Assembly: GCA_009829735.1 (NCBI GenBank)
Contig: CM020618.1
Span: 37,982,894 to 38,046,893 of the forward strand
Direction of reading: 5' to 3'
DNA from: Pyropia yezoensis
Taxonomy: Eukaryota; Rhodophyta; Bangiophyceae; Bangiales; Bangiaceae
Length of the DNA: 64,000 nt
Shown here: in pieces, positions 1-11,913 of the stretch
How positions within the stretch are numbered: position 1 is the stretch's first letter
Layout: every line of letters begins with the position of its first letter
Notes under the pieces: generated by a model
The model's database searches: none
What the model was told of the DNA's origin: nothing
The model's input: only the letters and a program-made list of their open reading frames with translations
Made by a program: the position numbers and the translations under genes

Positions 1-1601
1 CGCACGGAGTACCTGGCGTCGGCGCGCGAGGTCCCATCGTGGGGATAGTCACGCGCTCGGGTCAGGCGTTGGACCCCGAGGCACAAGGGAACAAGAAGAA
101 ATTGCCCCTGTCCCTAGACGAGGTGGTGAAGGCCCAGGCCGAGGACCCTTTCTGCAAGTTGCAGAGGGATACGCTGGATACGGTGGCGGGGACGCGGTTC
201 TTTATCGGAGACGATGGCCTCCTCTTGAGGAGGGGGGTACTCCAGGGGACCGAACAACTGGTCGTCCCCGCATCCCTCAAGGACAGTATTCTTGAGAGGC
301 AGCATAATGCTCCCACAGGTGGACACCTGGGGTCTAGTAAACTGTACCAGACCCTGAGGACCAGGTACTACTGGCCGTCCATGGTGGTGGACATCTACAG
401 TTGGGTGGCTGCCTGCACAAGTTGTGCGCAGAATCGACTGATGGAACGGTGGCCTACTACGGCTATGTCACTGTTCCCGGCCAAGGAGCCCTTTGCCGCG
501 TTGGCGATGGACATCGTTGGGCCACTGCCAGTGACCGAGGAGGGCAACCAGTACCTCCTGGTCATCTGTGATCGCTTCACGAAACGTACGCGAGCGATCC
601 CTCTGGCGGAGATCACGGCCATGTCCGTCGTGTCAGCCTTCCTAGATCACTGGGTTGCCGCGTATGGCATCCCGGACAGTACCCTATCGGACAATGGACC
701 GCAATTTGCGTCCGTACTGTTTCAGGGAGTGCTGGATATGTTGGGGGTTAAGGCAAACTATGCCACCCCTTACCACCCAGAAACTAATGGGAAGGTGGAG
801 TGCTTCAACAAAACTATTGTTCGGCAGCTGCGCCTCTATGTGAGTGAGCACGTGAAAACGTGGGACCAATACATTTCTATTCTTACGACTGCCTACAATT
901 CGCAGGTTCACTCATCTACCGGGGAAGTACCCCTCGCATTTGTGACCCCCCGTCGCGTGCGGTCTATCGCCGTGCGGCGGCCGCTCCCAACTAGGGAGGA
1001 TGTTGGCAGTACGCCTACTCCTACTGAGAGTAAGGCGGCGTTCACTGCTAGGCTTGAAGAACTCATCCCTAAAGTCAGGGCTGAGATGGACAAAGCGCAA
1101 AAGCGCTACAAGCGTACTTTTGACAAAAAGGTGCGCAATGCTAAGCATGTCCCCGAACAGGGTGACTGGGTACTGGTTCACTCATACACCCCAACTGGGG
1201 GTAAGTTGGTATTCCAGATGAAGGGGCCGTACCAGGTCCTTCGTGCTGATGGGCGGCGGTTCACAATCGAAAGTGACGATGGGGTCCGCACAGTAAATGG
1301 ACAGGACGTGGTCAAAGTTGCACCACCGCCTGCAGGCGACCCAGCTTGGGCGCGTGCGCTGGAAGCGTGGCGCCTGCCCTCGCTGCCTGCGGCCAAACAT
1401 GGCCCGCAGGAGTACGTGTTCGATAAGTTCATCGACCACGGATGGGATGAGGACACTAACCGCCTCATGTTGAGGGTGCGTTGGTTCGGCTATAAGGCCA
1501 AGGATGATACGTGGGAATATGTTGAGGATCTTCCCGCTGAGACGGTCCGGGAATACTGTGCCCGGAATGATATAGACCCTAACAGCCCCCCCTCAACGTG
1601 A
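1..1601 (+). CDS. Ty3/Gypsy pol, C-terminal part (integrase + chromodomain), 5'-truncated by the window
   Basis: This is the 3' end of a retrotransposon pol. The frame is open to the left edge, so protease, reverse transcriptase and RNase H lie outside. Seen in the sequence, counting from position 39: an HHCC zinc-binding module (about residues 85-130, with paired His, then Cys-Thr-Ser-Cys), then the integrase core with its first Asp in AMDIVGPL, second Asp in LSDNGPQF and Glu in NGKVECFN. The second Asp and Glu are separated by 35 residues, a DD35E spacing. A C-terminal chromodomain (about residues 455-510, with VRWFGYKAKDDTWE) marks the chromovirus-like branch, whose chromodomains direct insertion to chromatin. 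The frame is intact to a TGA at 1599-1601, so the element may be young. No gag is seen downstream on this strand. Confidence 0.93.
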   Translation, partial: HGVPGVGARGPIVGIVTRSGQALDPEAQGNKKKLPLSLDEVVKAQAEDPFCKLQRDTLDTVAGTRFFIGDDGLLLRRGVLQGTEQLVVPASLKDSILERQHNAPTGGHLGSSKLYQTLRTRYYWPSMVVDIYSWVAACTSCAQNRLMERWPTTAMSLFPAKEPFAALAMDIVGPLPVTEEGNQYLLVICDRFTKRTRAIPLAEITAMSVVSAFLDHWVAAYGIPDSTLSDNGPQFASVLFQGVLDMLGVKANYATPYHPETNGKVECFNKTIVRQLRLYVSEHVKTWDQYISILTTAYNSQVHSSTGEVPLAFVTPRRVRSIAVRRPLPTREDVGSTPTPTESKAAFTARLEELIPKVRAEMDKAQKRYKRTFDKKVRNAKHVPEQGDWVLVHSYTPTGGKLVFQMKGPYQVLRADGRRFTIESDDGVRTVNGQDVVKVAPPPAGDPAWARALEAWRLPSLPAAKHGPQEYVFDKFIDHGWDEDTNRLMLRVRWFGYKAKDDTWEYVEDLPAETVREYCARNDIDPNSPPST

Positions 1602-1712
1602 GGGAAGACCGAGTAACAGTGCCAAGAGAGTGCTTCAAGTCGAAGTGGTACGCAGAGTGGCTTTTAGCTACAGCCCTCACCCTCACACTCTCACAACGAA
1701 GGCAGTTGCCAA

Positions 1713-3656
1713 CTAGGCATGCATACTAGACTCTCCAACCCCACGGCCCTCGCCCTCACGTGGAGGCGAGCGGCGAGACCCCCGCCGATAACGGTCCCCA
1801 CCAGTCGGCGGGGCCGGCGGCTCCAAGTCGGAACCGTCGCGCCCCTCACGGTCGCGCAATTGGCGACGACCGCGGCTACCCTTCTGCTTGGTCTTGCGCG
1901 CAAGTTGGCGACGCAGACGCCGGACCGACTCCGACTCTGACGGGGTAGAGGACTCCGAGACGGAATAAGACAACTCGTCTTCCGACACGGAGGGAGAGCG
2001 CCGCGAGCGTCGGCGACGACGGCGAGGAGGCGAGTATGCCCGGCTCGCCCGACGTTTGCCACGCCCAAGTGGGGCTGTCTGGGGCACAATAGCCCCGATG
2101 CGAGCCAACTCGGCCGTCATAAACCCCGCCACAGACTCGCAACTCGCGGTCGCCACCGCAGTACGAACGCGCTCCTCAAGTTGAGGAGTCTCGGAAGCCT
2201 GAAGGGATGCGGTCGACGCGGCCAACCAGGAAATGGTGCGCACAAACGTGGTGATCATCATCTCTGAGGTCAGAGGCGTGGCCGGTAACACCAACTTGGG
2301 ATAAACCGTCAGGAGAGTGGCCCCCAAGTTGGGGGACACCGGGGTGGACGACTCAACAGCCACGCTTATTGGGATGTCCCCGTGCGGCTGGTAGGGGACA
2401 GGAGGAAGCGGAGGGGCACGCCGAGGTGGCGGTGCCCGAGTGTAACTGCGACCCCTACTCGGGGCCCCCGCAGTGGGTTGAGTCATATGGTCATCTTGAG
2501 AGGGCACGGCCATCACTATGGCCTTGTCCGGGGGCGGCGCAGTGTGGAAATCCACCCCCGGGGCATACGGGTAGTCCCCGATGCCCAGCCCCTCTCGTTG
2601 TACCACACGGCCGTCGTGAAGTTCACGACCGACCCATACGAACTGACGAAGTGCGCCATCGTCTTTGGGCCCGCGGGTGGGGCGGCGCAACTTGTGCTCG
2701 ATACTCTCCCACTCCATGAACTTGTGGAGACGGAGCATCTCCTCAAGTAGAATGAGTTGTCCTGATGAGCAACCCTCAGCAACTAGCTGAGGGGTGAGCT
2801 GTTCCAAACCTTGGATAAGCCGAAGGGGAAGATGCCAGAGCATCCCCCGCCGCTGGACACAAGACACCCAGGTCGACATGACCTCGAGGAGCTACAGGGT
2901 TGAGAAAATGGCCCACACCAGGTGATCCGGGCTAGCCGTCAACATGACGGAGCCGAGGTGGTCGAGCAACCGTGGTAGCAACGCAGGGAACCCGTACGGG
3001 ACCTCAACTTGAGGCCACCACTCGGGCTGCTTGGGGTAGTACTGCTCCTTACTAGCAGCGGACTGCTGCGGAAACTCAAGTTGAGCCGAAGTCACCAAGT
3101 AGGGACCTCGCCGGAAGTCCTTCTCCATCCGCACATCAAAGTGATGAGTGTGCGGATCGGCCTCGTAAAGGTACGGGGGGCGAGTTGCCACCGCGTCCCA
3201 AGTAAAGGTCGCCAAGTCGCCGGGACCCGGGGTAGCTCCCCCGCGGTCCACCATGGCCTTGGTCTGCTGCACGTCTTCAACTTCGTCATCGTCCAAGAAG
3301 GCAAACTGGTCCGTCCTGAAGCCGGCAGGGAACCCGACCCTACGGGGATACTTCTCCCGTAGGCGGTCCCATACTCGACTCATCGCTGTGCCAAGTCGGC
3401 CACAGCGTAGAACCGTCAACCTCTCCTCATATAGAGGCCAAGCGGGGTAGAACCACCGCCCCAAGGCCTCCCGTGGGATGACCCGGGACACCTCCGGGGG
3501 AGATCCCGCCGCCAACCCAAAGTCGGGTGGCGCGGGAGTCCAATCCCCCGGAGCAACCGCGGAGCCCCCGCCGGAAGTCCCGGCGGGCGCTACACCGTAG
3601 AAGGCGTCCTCCATACGTTCATCCAAAGAGTCAGTCTCCACCCCCGGGGTCACCAT
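1713..3656 (-). CDS. Antisense ORF inside the retrotransposon, interrupted by one amber codon
   Basis: Between the pol stop and the 3' LTR lies about 2.4 kb with no + strand gene. The minus strand holds one long frame from an ATG at 3656 to 1713, about 646 codons, broken only by an in-frame TAG at 2892-2894. The first half (254 residues) is acidic to mixed, with an aromatic segment around WFYPAWPLYEERL. The second half ends in an Arg/Ser-rich basic tail. The frame stays open upstream of 3656 as far as 3923, but without another ATG. I recognise no domain. Some plant Ty3/Gypsy lineages are known to carry antisense ORFs between pol and the 3' LTR, and this has that layout. It could be a nucleic-acid-binding or structural protein, but that is inference. 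Being one amber away from continuous suggests a coding past or readthrough. Confidence 0.45.
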
Positions 3657-3979
3657 GCCTCTCCCCAAGTTAGAGAGAGACGACCTGGCTGCAGCTGCAC
3701 GAGACCCGCCTCGAGTTGAGGGGGGCTCGGATCGTGGGTAGATGAGTGGCCTCCCCAGCGTGGGGCGGCCCAGGGGAAGGTGAAGGGAATGTGTTGGTGA
3801 TGGTGAAGTGAGAACCGGGGAGAGCAAGCTGCCGAGTGGGCAAGCTTGAGGAGAGGGGCGGTCAACGTGACCGCCTCCACGTCCACGTTGCGTACCCTGG
3901 GGGACAGCAAGTCGCGCCCCCAACGCCGAGACGTGCGTTTACGCGCCCCCTCACAGGGCCGACCGGGTCGGTCGGAACT

Positions 3980-3992
3980 GAGGAGAGGGGAG
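3980..3992 (+). other. Polypurine tract of the retrotransposon
   Basis: A pure-purine run (GAGGAGAGGGGAG pattern) abuts the first base of the 3' LTR. That is where plus-strand DNA synthesis is primed in LTR retrotransposons. It fixes the element's orientation as +. Confidence 0.8.
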
Positions 3993-4461
3993 TGTGGCAG
4001 TATTGACCCCCAGGTAGGGGGGCAACACGTGCCATGCAAGGGGCGGCAGGCCACTAGCCTGACCCGTTCCTCCCCCTGCATTTGGGCCCATATTCCCTAA
4101 GTTTGGGATAGTTAGCTTAGTAGTAAATCCAACTTGGATTTGAGGGTTTTTTGCATTTATCGTCTTGAATTTTCGTGTGGCCCGGTGGGCAGGTGCTGGG
4201 GTGGGAGATTCTGAGTGGCGAGATTCTGAGAGGACCCTCGGGGGTTATGGGGAAGGTCAGCGGGGCTTGGCCTCGCTTCCCCGTCCCGACCAAGAAACTG
4301 TTGGCCCACACACAATCTCCTTGTTTACTGGTGGGGGGATTGCCCCTCAACAGAGACAGCGTGTGTGCGACTTGCACTTCTCCCGAATCCCCCGACACGG
4401 GAGGCAGCCCGTGTGCACCACCCCAACTTGGGTGCTGGGTGCGCGAGCGGATTTTGCCACA
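3993..4461 (+). mobile_element. 3' LTR of the Ty3/Gypsy element
   Basis: The 469-bp LTR begins TGTGGCA and ends TGCCACA, a perfect 7-bp terminal inverted repeat with canonical TG...CA ends. A second near-identical copy at 48381-48848 defines both boundaries independently. The polypurine tract lies directly upstream. The bases after the LTR (GAGCG) would be the right target duplication; its partner is outside the window. Confidence 0.93.
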
Positions 4462-5207
4462 GAGCGCACATACGAGTTTTCAAGAGAATATCGACGTCCC
4501 ATTGGCCCATCTGGTAGGTGTCAGCATTGATCGGCCATCCCCCGACGTTCTTGACAGAAGCTTCTGGTCCAGCCACGTGTTGTCAGCATCTGGCGCTGCT
4601 GGCCACATATAATTTGGAGAGAGGCCTGGAAACAGGAACGTCATCTCCGCTCTGTGGCTGCGGTGGCCATCCGACAGGAACCTTCCTCGCTCAAGTCATT
4701 GCAACGCCCGCCTTGGCGTGCTGCGGCATCCCCCTTTATGCGGGGCCTCACCGTGTGGCTTCCAAATCGACACGCAACACACTTAGACTAGCCCCCTGCC
4801 AGATTTCTCGGCGACAGCCAACCCCTGCACGTCGACGCCCCCCTTTCTCTCACCCCACCTCGGCCCCGTCCCCACCACACTGTCCCGCCCGCCCCTATCC
4901 CCCCTATAATCGAGTAAGAAGGCAGCCAAGGGGTCAAAAACCTCCTCATCTAGGTCTTCGTCGCTCGAGCCAGACCCACCCACGAGAACACCCAGTGCCG
5001 CCAGGCCGGTGCCATCGGGGCCAAGCACAAATTCCACATGGTCGGCTGCTGGCGGAGGTCGGGGGGTGTGGCTGCCAGCTACTTTGGCTTTGTGGGCTCT
5101 AACGACGACAGCTGACTGGGCCACTCGCCCGCGGGCCCAAGCCAGCATCTCTCCCAGCTCTTTCTCTCTCCCCGCCATCGTCTGCCGCTGGCCCACCTTG
5201 TTAAGAC
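4462..5207. other. Flank between LTR and decayed transposase-like gene
   Basis: No recognisable gene. There is an open stretch on the minus strand at 4783-5196 with an acidic Ser/Asp/Glu segment, but no family match. It may be the C-terminal tail of the decayed gene to its right. Confidence 0.4.
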
Positions 5208-8046
5208 TCAGTCACTTGTCACCGGGGCTCGTCGCGACGTGTGAGCCGGCTGAGGACCGCCGGTGCTGCCCGTTGTCCAATTCCGCATCAGCGGCCTGCT
5301 GGCGCTCCAGCGCAGCCTGTAGCAAAGCTCATCTGCATATCCCCAAAAACGATTCAGCTGTGCAGCGGTCTTGGGCATGGTCAAACCACCCATGTCAGGC
5401 CTCCAAGGCCTGCTCGCCGTACGAGCCCACCGACCTAAACCGTCGCAGGAAGGCTGGCGCGTGGTGGGTGAGGGCATGCAGCTTGGATGTAACGCTGAGC
5501 CCTTGGAAGGCCGCCTGGAGCGCCGGCGCGAACCGCCGGGCCCCATCGCAAAAGGCTGCCACCACTGCAGCGGGGACGTCCCGCGCGCGTTTAAGAGTCC
5601 ACGACAGCGGCGCCCACTCCTCTTAGGCCGCACTCAAAGCGCAACCCTCGTTGGACGGTCTAAAAGGCGCAAACGCCGCGCACATCAATCGTGACCGCAT
5701 GCGTGCACGGTGGCACTCGCGGCCGTCAAATCCGCCGCCTTGATAGGCCACGGGGTGGACGCGCACATCATCCAGCAATGTAGTACCGACTGCGATGGCG
5801 GCCTCCAGCACAGCCTCCGGCCAACCCGCCAGGTGGACCGTCTCAATGTTCAGGCGGAGCAGCAGCTGCTTCATGCCCACAGTCAGGTGGAGAGGAGCGA
5901 CCACTACGTGGCATCGGTAGACAGGAACAAGGGGCCGCCGCTCGATGGACAGGTGCTCTGCTGGACGGAAAGGCTGTGGCAGGCAGTCGTTGCCGTCGTC
6001 TGCGCGCACCTCAATCATACATGCATTGGCTGCGCTCCGTTTTGATACAGCGGCTCACCACACGCATGGCTGTCGCGCCGACGCGCCTTGATGGCACGTG
6101 AACGCCGTCAAAAATGCCAAGTCCCCATTTAAAAACTGACGGACAGCCCGTCGTGCGCCAGCCGCCTGGGTGCCGTTCGCCACGAGCTCGTCCAGGTCGG
6201 GCACCCAAGGTCCAATCATATTCTGGAGCTCGGCATTGTTGTCCTTTCCACAGGGCAGCGTGGACAGTAGGATGAAGTTTGCATGCGACATAGAACGCAT
6301 TTGATTGGGCGTCGTCACCACCAGCTTCGACGTGGCCATTCGGCCACCCTTGTCCGGTCCCATGCAAATATGCACGTCTGTCTCGTCAGTGTGCAGAGTG
6401 TAGTTCTCCAGGGAGGGCTGGAAGGGGGAGGAGTGCGGCACGGGCACTCCATCCGGGCCTCTGTCGTGGCGGTCCCTAAACTGGCCACTCACCACCGCTC
6501 TGCAAGCAGTGCCTACATGGCCGCCCGCTCCAGGCGGAGCACCTCGCCCGAGGCAATCGCGCCGCCCTCGCCGCCCAACGCCTGGCGCAGGGCGCACATC
6601 GTCGTCGCACTTGCGTGGTGCATGACAGCGAATTGGGCTTGCGCCCTCGGCGACAATAAGGGGAGGCCATGTACAGGTGCAACTGCAAATTATTTCCCTT
6701 TGTGCTCTGCTCGTAGGATGGCCGCAAACGACACCACACAGGGTGACGTGTCAGGTCCATTCCAATTGAACGTGTCCAGCTGACCGCCCGGCGCCCGCAT
6801 ACGCTGCAACAGTCTACGTAACTGGTGTGGGCCGAGGGGCCCTGTCGATGGCGGCGGCGCCAGGACGTACCGCCGGTTCACGCCATTCTTGAAAGCGAAG
6901 CTGCTTTCGCTCGGCCTTGCTTCAAGTAGATAGTTGGTCATCAGCTCTTCAAAAGTGGCCTCGCTCCAGGTCTCCAAATGTCTCGAAGCGCTCCAACAGT
7001 TCCACGAGCAGACGCTCCATAGACCAATGGCGCGCGTCCGGTGGCACTGAGAATCCGGCAGTTGATAGCCATACGCGGGTGGCATCGCAGTGGGGCTCCA
7101 CCGGCGCCACAGTCATGGCCGGCCCAGCGCAAATTGCGACAACCGTCGAGCCCCCCTCTCCAATGGCGTGGCGGACTAGGGTGGGAGATACAGCACGGAC
7201 CGCCTCAGCCAATGGAGATGGGATGCTTAGGTATGGGGGGAGCGATGAGTCGTGCTTGGCTGCAGGACGCCACGCTCAACAGGGCCAAGCCCTCCGCGGC
7301 TGGCTCTCCAGCAGTGGTAGTGGGAGTGCCATCGTCTGCCCCCGCCCCACTGTCGGCGGCCCTCAAGCGCTCAAGTCGTAATTGCTGCTGGGCAGACGCT
7401 CGGCGGCCCCCACACACCTTGCGCCGCTTGCCTGGTGACGCGTCGCCCTTCACATGCGCCACCTCGGGGGGGCCACAATAGGCGGAAAAGAGAAGGCGTG
7501 GGCGTGTAGCGCGCGTCCGCCCAGCGCCCGTCTTTGTGCCGCTCGGACAGGCACGGAATATATCCGGCCGCCCGATACTTATTGGCCGGGGCTCGCCCGT
7601 GATACTCGCTTTTGGCGCAAGTCCCCAGCACCACGCCGGTGGGGTGAACAGAGACATGCCTCCGGTTGCTGCTCTGCCTCAGGGTGGCCGCCGTCTCGTG
7701 CGCACGTAGTTCATCCAGGTGGCCGCTCATGGAGCTGAGGTACTTCCTCACAGCGCCTGTAGGGTAAAGGAAAGCGAGAGCGCACGGCTTGCACACAAAA
7801 ACCACAGGCTTACCCGTTGAGGGGTGCACAATGTCCTTTACGCAATCGATCAAAGCATCCAACGCACTGATAGACGGGGAAAGAAAATAAGAGAGAATTG
7901 CAACAGACGTCACCAACCGTCAGCATGTCGGCTGCAGCTGCGCACGGAGGCCTCCCCGTATAATAGGGAACCCCAGAATGACTAAAGGAGCAGCCTGCGG
8001 GAATCACAGCCATATAAACCAAATGGGCCAACTCCCCGCGCTTCAC
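5208..8046 (-). pseudogene. Decayed transposase-like gene
   Basis: Protein-like sequence runs along the minus strand for about 2.8 kb but jumps frames many times and contains stops, so it is dead. In order: a Cys/His cluster at about 7820-7720 (CKPCALAF, then GHLDELRAHE) resembling a BED/C2H2 finger; a conserved-looking middle (about 6450-6200) with LHTDETDVHICMGPD; a segment near 5870 reading PLHLTVGMKQLL; and a C-terminal block at about 5510-5330 with KLHALTHH and SYGEQALEA. A finger at the N-terminus plus KxH...GEQ..EA.H at the C-terminus is the style of DDE-type transposases in protist and algal repeats. I infer that from motif character and cannot name the superfamily. In-frame TGA codons at about 5395 and 5328 fit CGA-to-TGA changes. 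Confidence 0.5.
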
Positions 8047-9490
8047 ACTGCTTTATCGCGTCCGCCACGGGCGGGTCACCGATACGAAAAAGGCCAGCCA
8101 TACCTGTTCTCGTCCGTGCCGCAATCGTCCAGCGGATCGATCATGTTGACAAGGCAGACACGTGGCAGTGGGAAGGCAGGGGTAGACAAGCTTCAACTCG
8201 GGTAATGGGGGGGGACGCACGGTAGATGGTGTCTCTCAGCGCCCGAGGGGCTGACGTGGGAGCGCGGCGGCGTGGGCGCTGCCGTGGGACGGTGAAGCGT
8301 CACCAGATTGAACATCAGTCGTTCGAAAGTAGTATCTTTACAGTAATGTCTCCACGTGTCCCAACCCGGGTGACCGCCCTTGACTGGGCGTGCTCGTGTT
8401 GGGAGCACGCAGCGGACCAACAGCGTGCAGTGGGGCTTTCCTTTTGATCAGGCGATGATAGGCTGCAGTCGCGACGGATCTGGTACCGAAGGCTGGTTGG
8501 TCAGATAGCTGTTGTTTTCTCTCACGATCTCAGCGGATTTCCCTTTATCTCGGCCCGATCGACCCAAGTGCACTGGGAGAGAAGTCGCAGCTGGTTCATG
8601 CGATGCCTATTCCCTCTTCGATGTGGGCAGAAATCCCGAGAGACTCTCCGATCGCACTGTTTCCACCCTAACGCGGGGCACTCATTGGCCAGTGGTGTGC
8701 CATCTGAGGCATGCCATTGGCGTTTTGTCGGCCTGTTGTTCTGATTGTCGCCATGAGACAAATTCGGGGTACTGCAATACCTCTTTCTCATGCTTCTCAA
8801 TGCCCAGGAGTATATCCAGGAATCGAACATAGACACTTCTCTGGATCGATCGGTGAGTTACGTATGACAGGAGCCGTGACGTGCGTGGGTGCAGGTGTTG
8901 GCGGGAGGAGCGCGTGGCTTTTACGAACGGTGGACCCCGCCACAACTTCCGGCGCTGCCTCATGGGGGCCTCTAAATATGCTCACGGAAGTGATACCATG
9001 TGCTCGCTTGCGTCGTTCGATGTTGCCTGGCCAGCGCCCGTCGCGGCTAGGCGGATTGCTCGCGCGTTCTTTCAGAGCCGCACAGCCCAACTACTGTTTT
9101 CCCCAACGTCCTCCCTGCGGGACGCGTCGCCCGCCCGCTGAGCCATCTGCATGCAGAACGCAGACGATCATGAACAGTACAGGTCAGCTGCGATGGCACC
9201 TGCCGGTCGAAGGCAGATCTTCTTTTAGAAGTTCATTGTCCACATTGTATCTTCATCAGCAGACGGTCTTCAGTTCAATCAAAATCTGACCGATTGGTTG
9301 AAGAATGTATAATCCCGCATCTATTCCACCAGGAGTCGATCAAAATATCCGCAGCAAGACTGCGAGGCTCAGTTATTGTCTATATCTATATTCTTGTATA
9401 AGAATTTGGATAAATACATACTGCACCATTACACACATAGACCACAGGCACCACTGCGCACGACGCGGCTCCCGGGCGGCGAACAAGAAA
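8047..9490. other. Intergenic region, no gene recognised
   Basis: The composition is lower in GC than further right. All open frames are short and lack domain-like sequence. Confidence 0.5.
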
Positions 9491-10187
9491 ATGCTGGTAA
9501 GCCTGGCGGGGACCGCGTTGGACGCGGGGCTGCTGGGGGAAGCTCCTTATGGGAGACCGTCGGCGGGGGCCGTAGCTGACGCGGCAGCTGCGGTTGATGC
9601 GCAGCTTATTGTCTTTTCTGGGGACACCCCGCCCACCGCCGCTGCCGTTCGAGCGGGGATGGTCCGACCCCCGCCTCGCCGAGGCAACCAGTTCGTCTCC
9701 TCTGATGCGTCGGTGCGCAATGAAAGCAGCCCCATTGCTCTGGCTCTTGAGCTGGTGGCGTCCGCAGCGGAGGGCGTGGGCGTCACCCTCCCGGACAGCT
9801 GTCCGCGCGTACTATACAGTACATCTGGGCGCCCGAGGAATACGTTGGCGCGCTGCAAACGTGGTTGCGGGCAGCAGTGGCGCCCAACGGCGGCGGTCTC
9901 AACCCCCCTCAGGCCTACCTGGCGGTCACCGCCACCCGCACCTACGCCGCCCTGGACCTGCTGGGCTCCGTCCGCGGGCGGCAGTGGCGGCCTTCGCCGC
10001 TGCCGCCGCGGTCAACGCGTTCTACATGACCTTCTCCAATCTTGCAGAGGCCTTCTGCCTGCTCTGCGGGGACGCCGTACAACCGACCTTTGCGACAGAC
10101 TTTGTCGGCGGCTTTGACGCTCCCGAAGGGTCACTGGCCAGCCTCCCGCGGGAGGTGGGCACTGACGTGAAATTCCGGCGCGCCTGA
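9491..10187 (+). pseudogene. Unrecognised small gene, read in three frames
   Basis: An Ala-rich protein begins at an ATG at 9491. It can be followed in one frame to about 9820, then a second frame (about 9820-9985, containing YIWAPEEYVGALQTWLRA), then a third to the TGA at 10185-10187 (with AFCLLCGDAVQPTFATDF). Amino-acid character stays protein-like across the joins, so two small indels seem likelier than chance. They lie at a TATACAGTAC stretch and in a GC-rich run. Either it is a recent pseudogene or the assembly has errors here. A GTAAGC directly after the second codon could also be a splice donor, so the start is uncertain. No family is recognised. Confidence 0.35.
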
Positions 10188-10189
10188 GA

Positions 10190-11881
10190 GCGCGACGGCC
10201 GCCGCCGCCGCCCGCGGTCGCCGCGCCGGCGGGGGGGGTGCCAGCCTGCGGCGGCAGCGCGCGGCGGCCAGCCGCCACCCGCAGAGCGTACAGGGGGGGG
10301 TGGGGTGGGGCGCCGCCGCCGTGCGCGCCGCCGCCCCGCCCCGCCGTCGGCGGCGGCGGTGGTGCTCGATGGGACGCTGGCTGGTGGGGGGGCGGCGTTG
10401 CCACCGCTGCTGCTGCTGCTGCTCCTGCCGCCGCCGTTGCCGTGGCGACCCGCCGGCTGGCGTCGCCCCTCCCCCCTGCCGACGTCGAGGTGGCGTTGGA
10501 CAGCGTCCCCCCCACCCCCCGCCGTGCCCCGCCCCCGGCCACGTCCCCCGCCCACCTCCCCGCTCCTCCCCACGGTCACCGTCATCCCCCCCCCAGTGCG
10601 GAGGCTCGCGCTAGCGTGGTTCTGTACGTGGTTGTCCGTCCGCCCGTGCGGCCGCGCGGCAATCGCCGCCCACTTCAGCTTCCCCCCTCCCCCCCCTGGC
10701 CGAGGCGCCCGCCGCCGCCGCCGCCGCCACCACCGCCGCCGCCGCCGCCACTGCCGCCACCGCCGCCGCCACAGCCGTCGCTGCCTCCTCTTCTGCCCCC
10801 CCTCCCCCCCAGAGGCGGCAGCAGCTAGCGCTCGGGCGGCACGCCCCGGAGCGGCCGAAGCGGCGGCAGCCGGCCCAGTGACGGCAGTGAGCCGAGTGGG
10901 TGGCAGCCACCCCCGCCTTGTCCATGGGGGGCGGGCGGCGGTAGCCGCAGCGGAGGCGGGGACACGGTCGGGGGGAGTAGGGGCGGGGGGGTGCACCTTG
11001 GGGGGGACGCGCCGCCGCTTGGCACGGCATCCTGTCGTCTGCGGTGGCACCGTCGCCACCCCCGCGGGTGGATGGCCGCCACAGCACCAGCGCGGGGAGG
11101 GGCCCCGCGTCCTTACGAACGGCGGCGGTGGCGGCGGCGGCGGTGGCGGCGGTGGCGGCGGCGGCGGCCCCGACGGCAGCGGCGGCGGACCCGACGGCGA
11201 CCGCGGCGGTGGCAGCCCAGACGGGGACCGCGGCGGTGGCGGCCCCGACGGCGACCGTTGCTGGCCCCGCCGCGGGCTGTCCCAGACGGGGAGGGTGGCA
11301 GCGGCGGCGGCGGCGGCAGGAGGAGCACCCCCCCCCCCTCCTGCCGCCGCTTGGTCGACGGCGGCGGCCCAGGCGTTCCCCCCCCGCCCCTCTTCTGGCG
11401 GTGCGCCGTCCACGTCCCCGTCGCCGGGGCACCGCCCCAGACTTCGCGCCCCGAGGGCGGGGAGGGCGGGCGCGGCGGCGGCGGGCGGCCCACGGCGGAC
11501 GGGGGCGGGGGGCGTGCGCGCGGGCCCCTGCCGCGCCAGGAGGGGTACTTGGGCAGGCACGGCAGCGGGGACGTGGACGGTACGGGGGGGAGGGGGGTGC
11601 CCCCGCGGGGCCGCCGTAGTGTGCCCCCGTTGGCGGCATCGCTGCTGCCGGGTGCCCCGGGGGGGAAGGGGAGGGGGGGGGCCGACGCGGGGGACCCTGG
11701 CCGGCCGGGGCCCCCGCGGCTGCTGCTGTTGCCGCCGCCGCCGCCGCCGTCGGTGACCGGCGCCGCGGCTGCGGCACCGTCGGCAGGACTGCCCGGTACC
11801 CACCCACCGGCTGTGCGGCGGCGGGTGGCGGCGCGCCTCGCGTCGCCATCGTCGTCGGTGCCGAGTATGGAGCGACGACCC

Positions 11882-11913
<32 letters not shown>

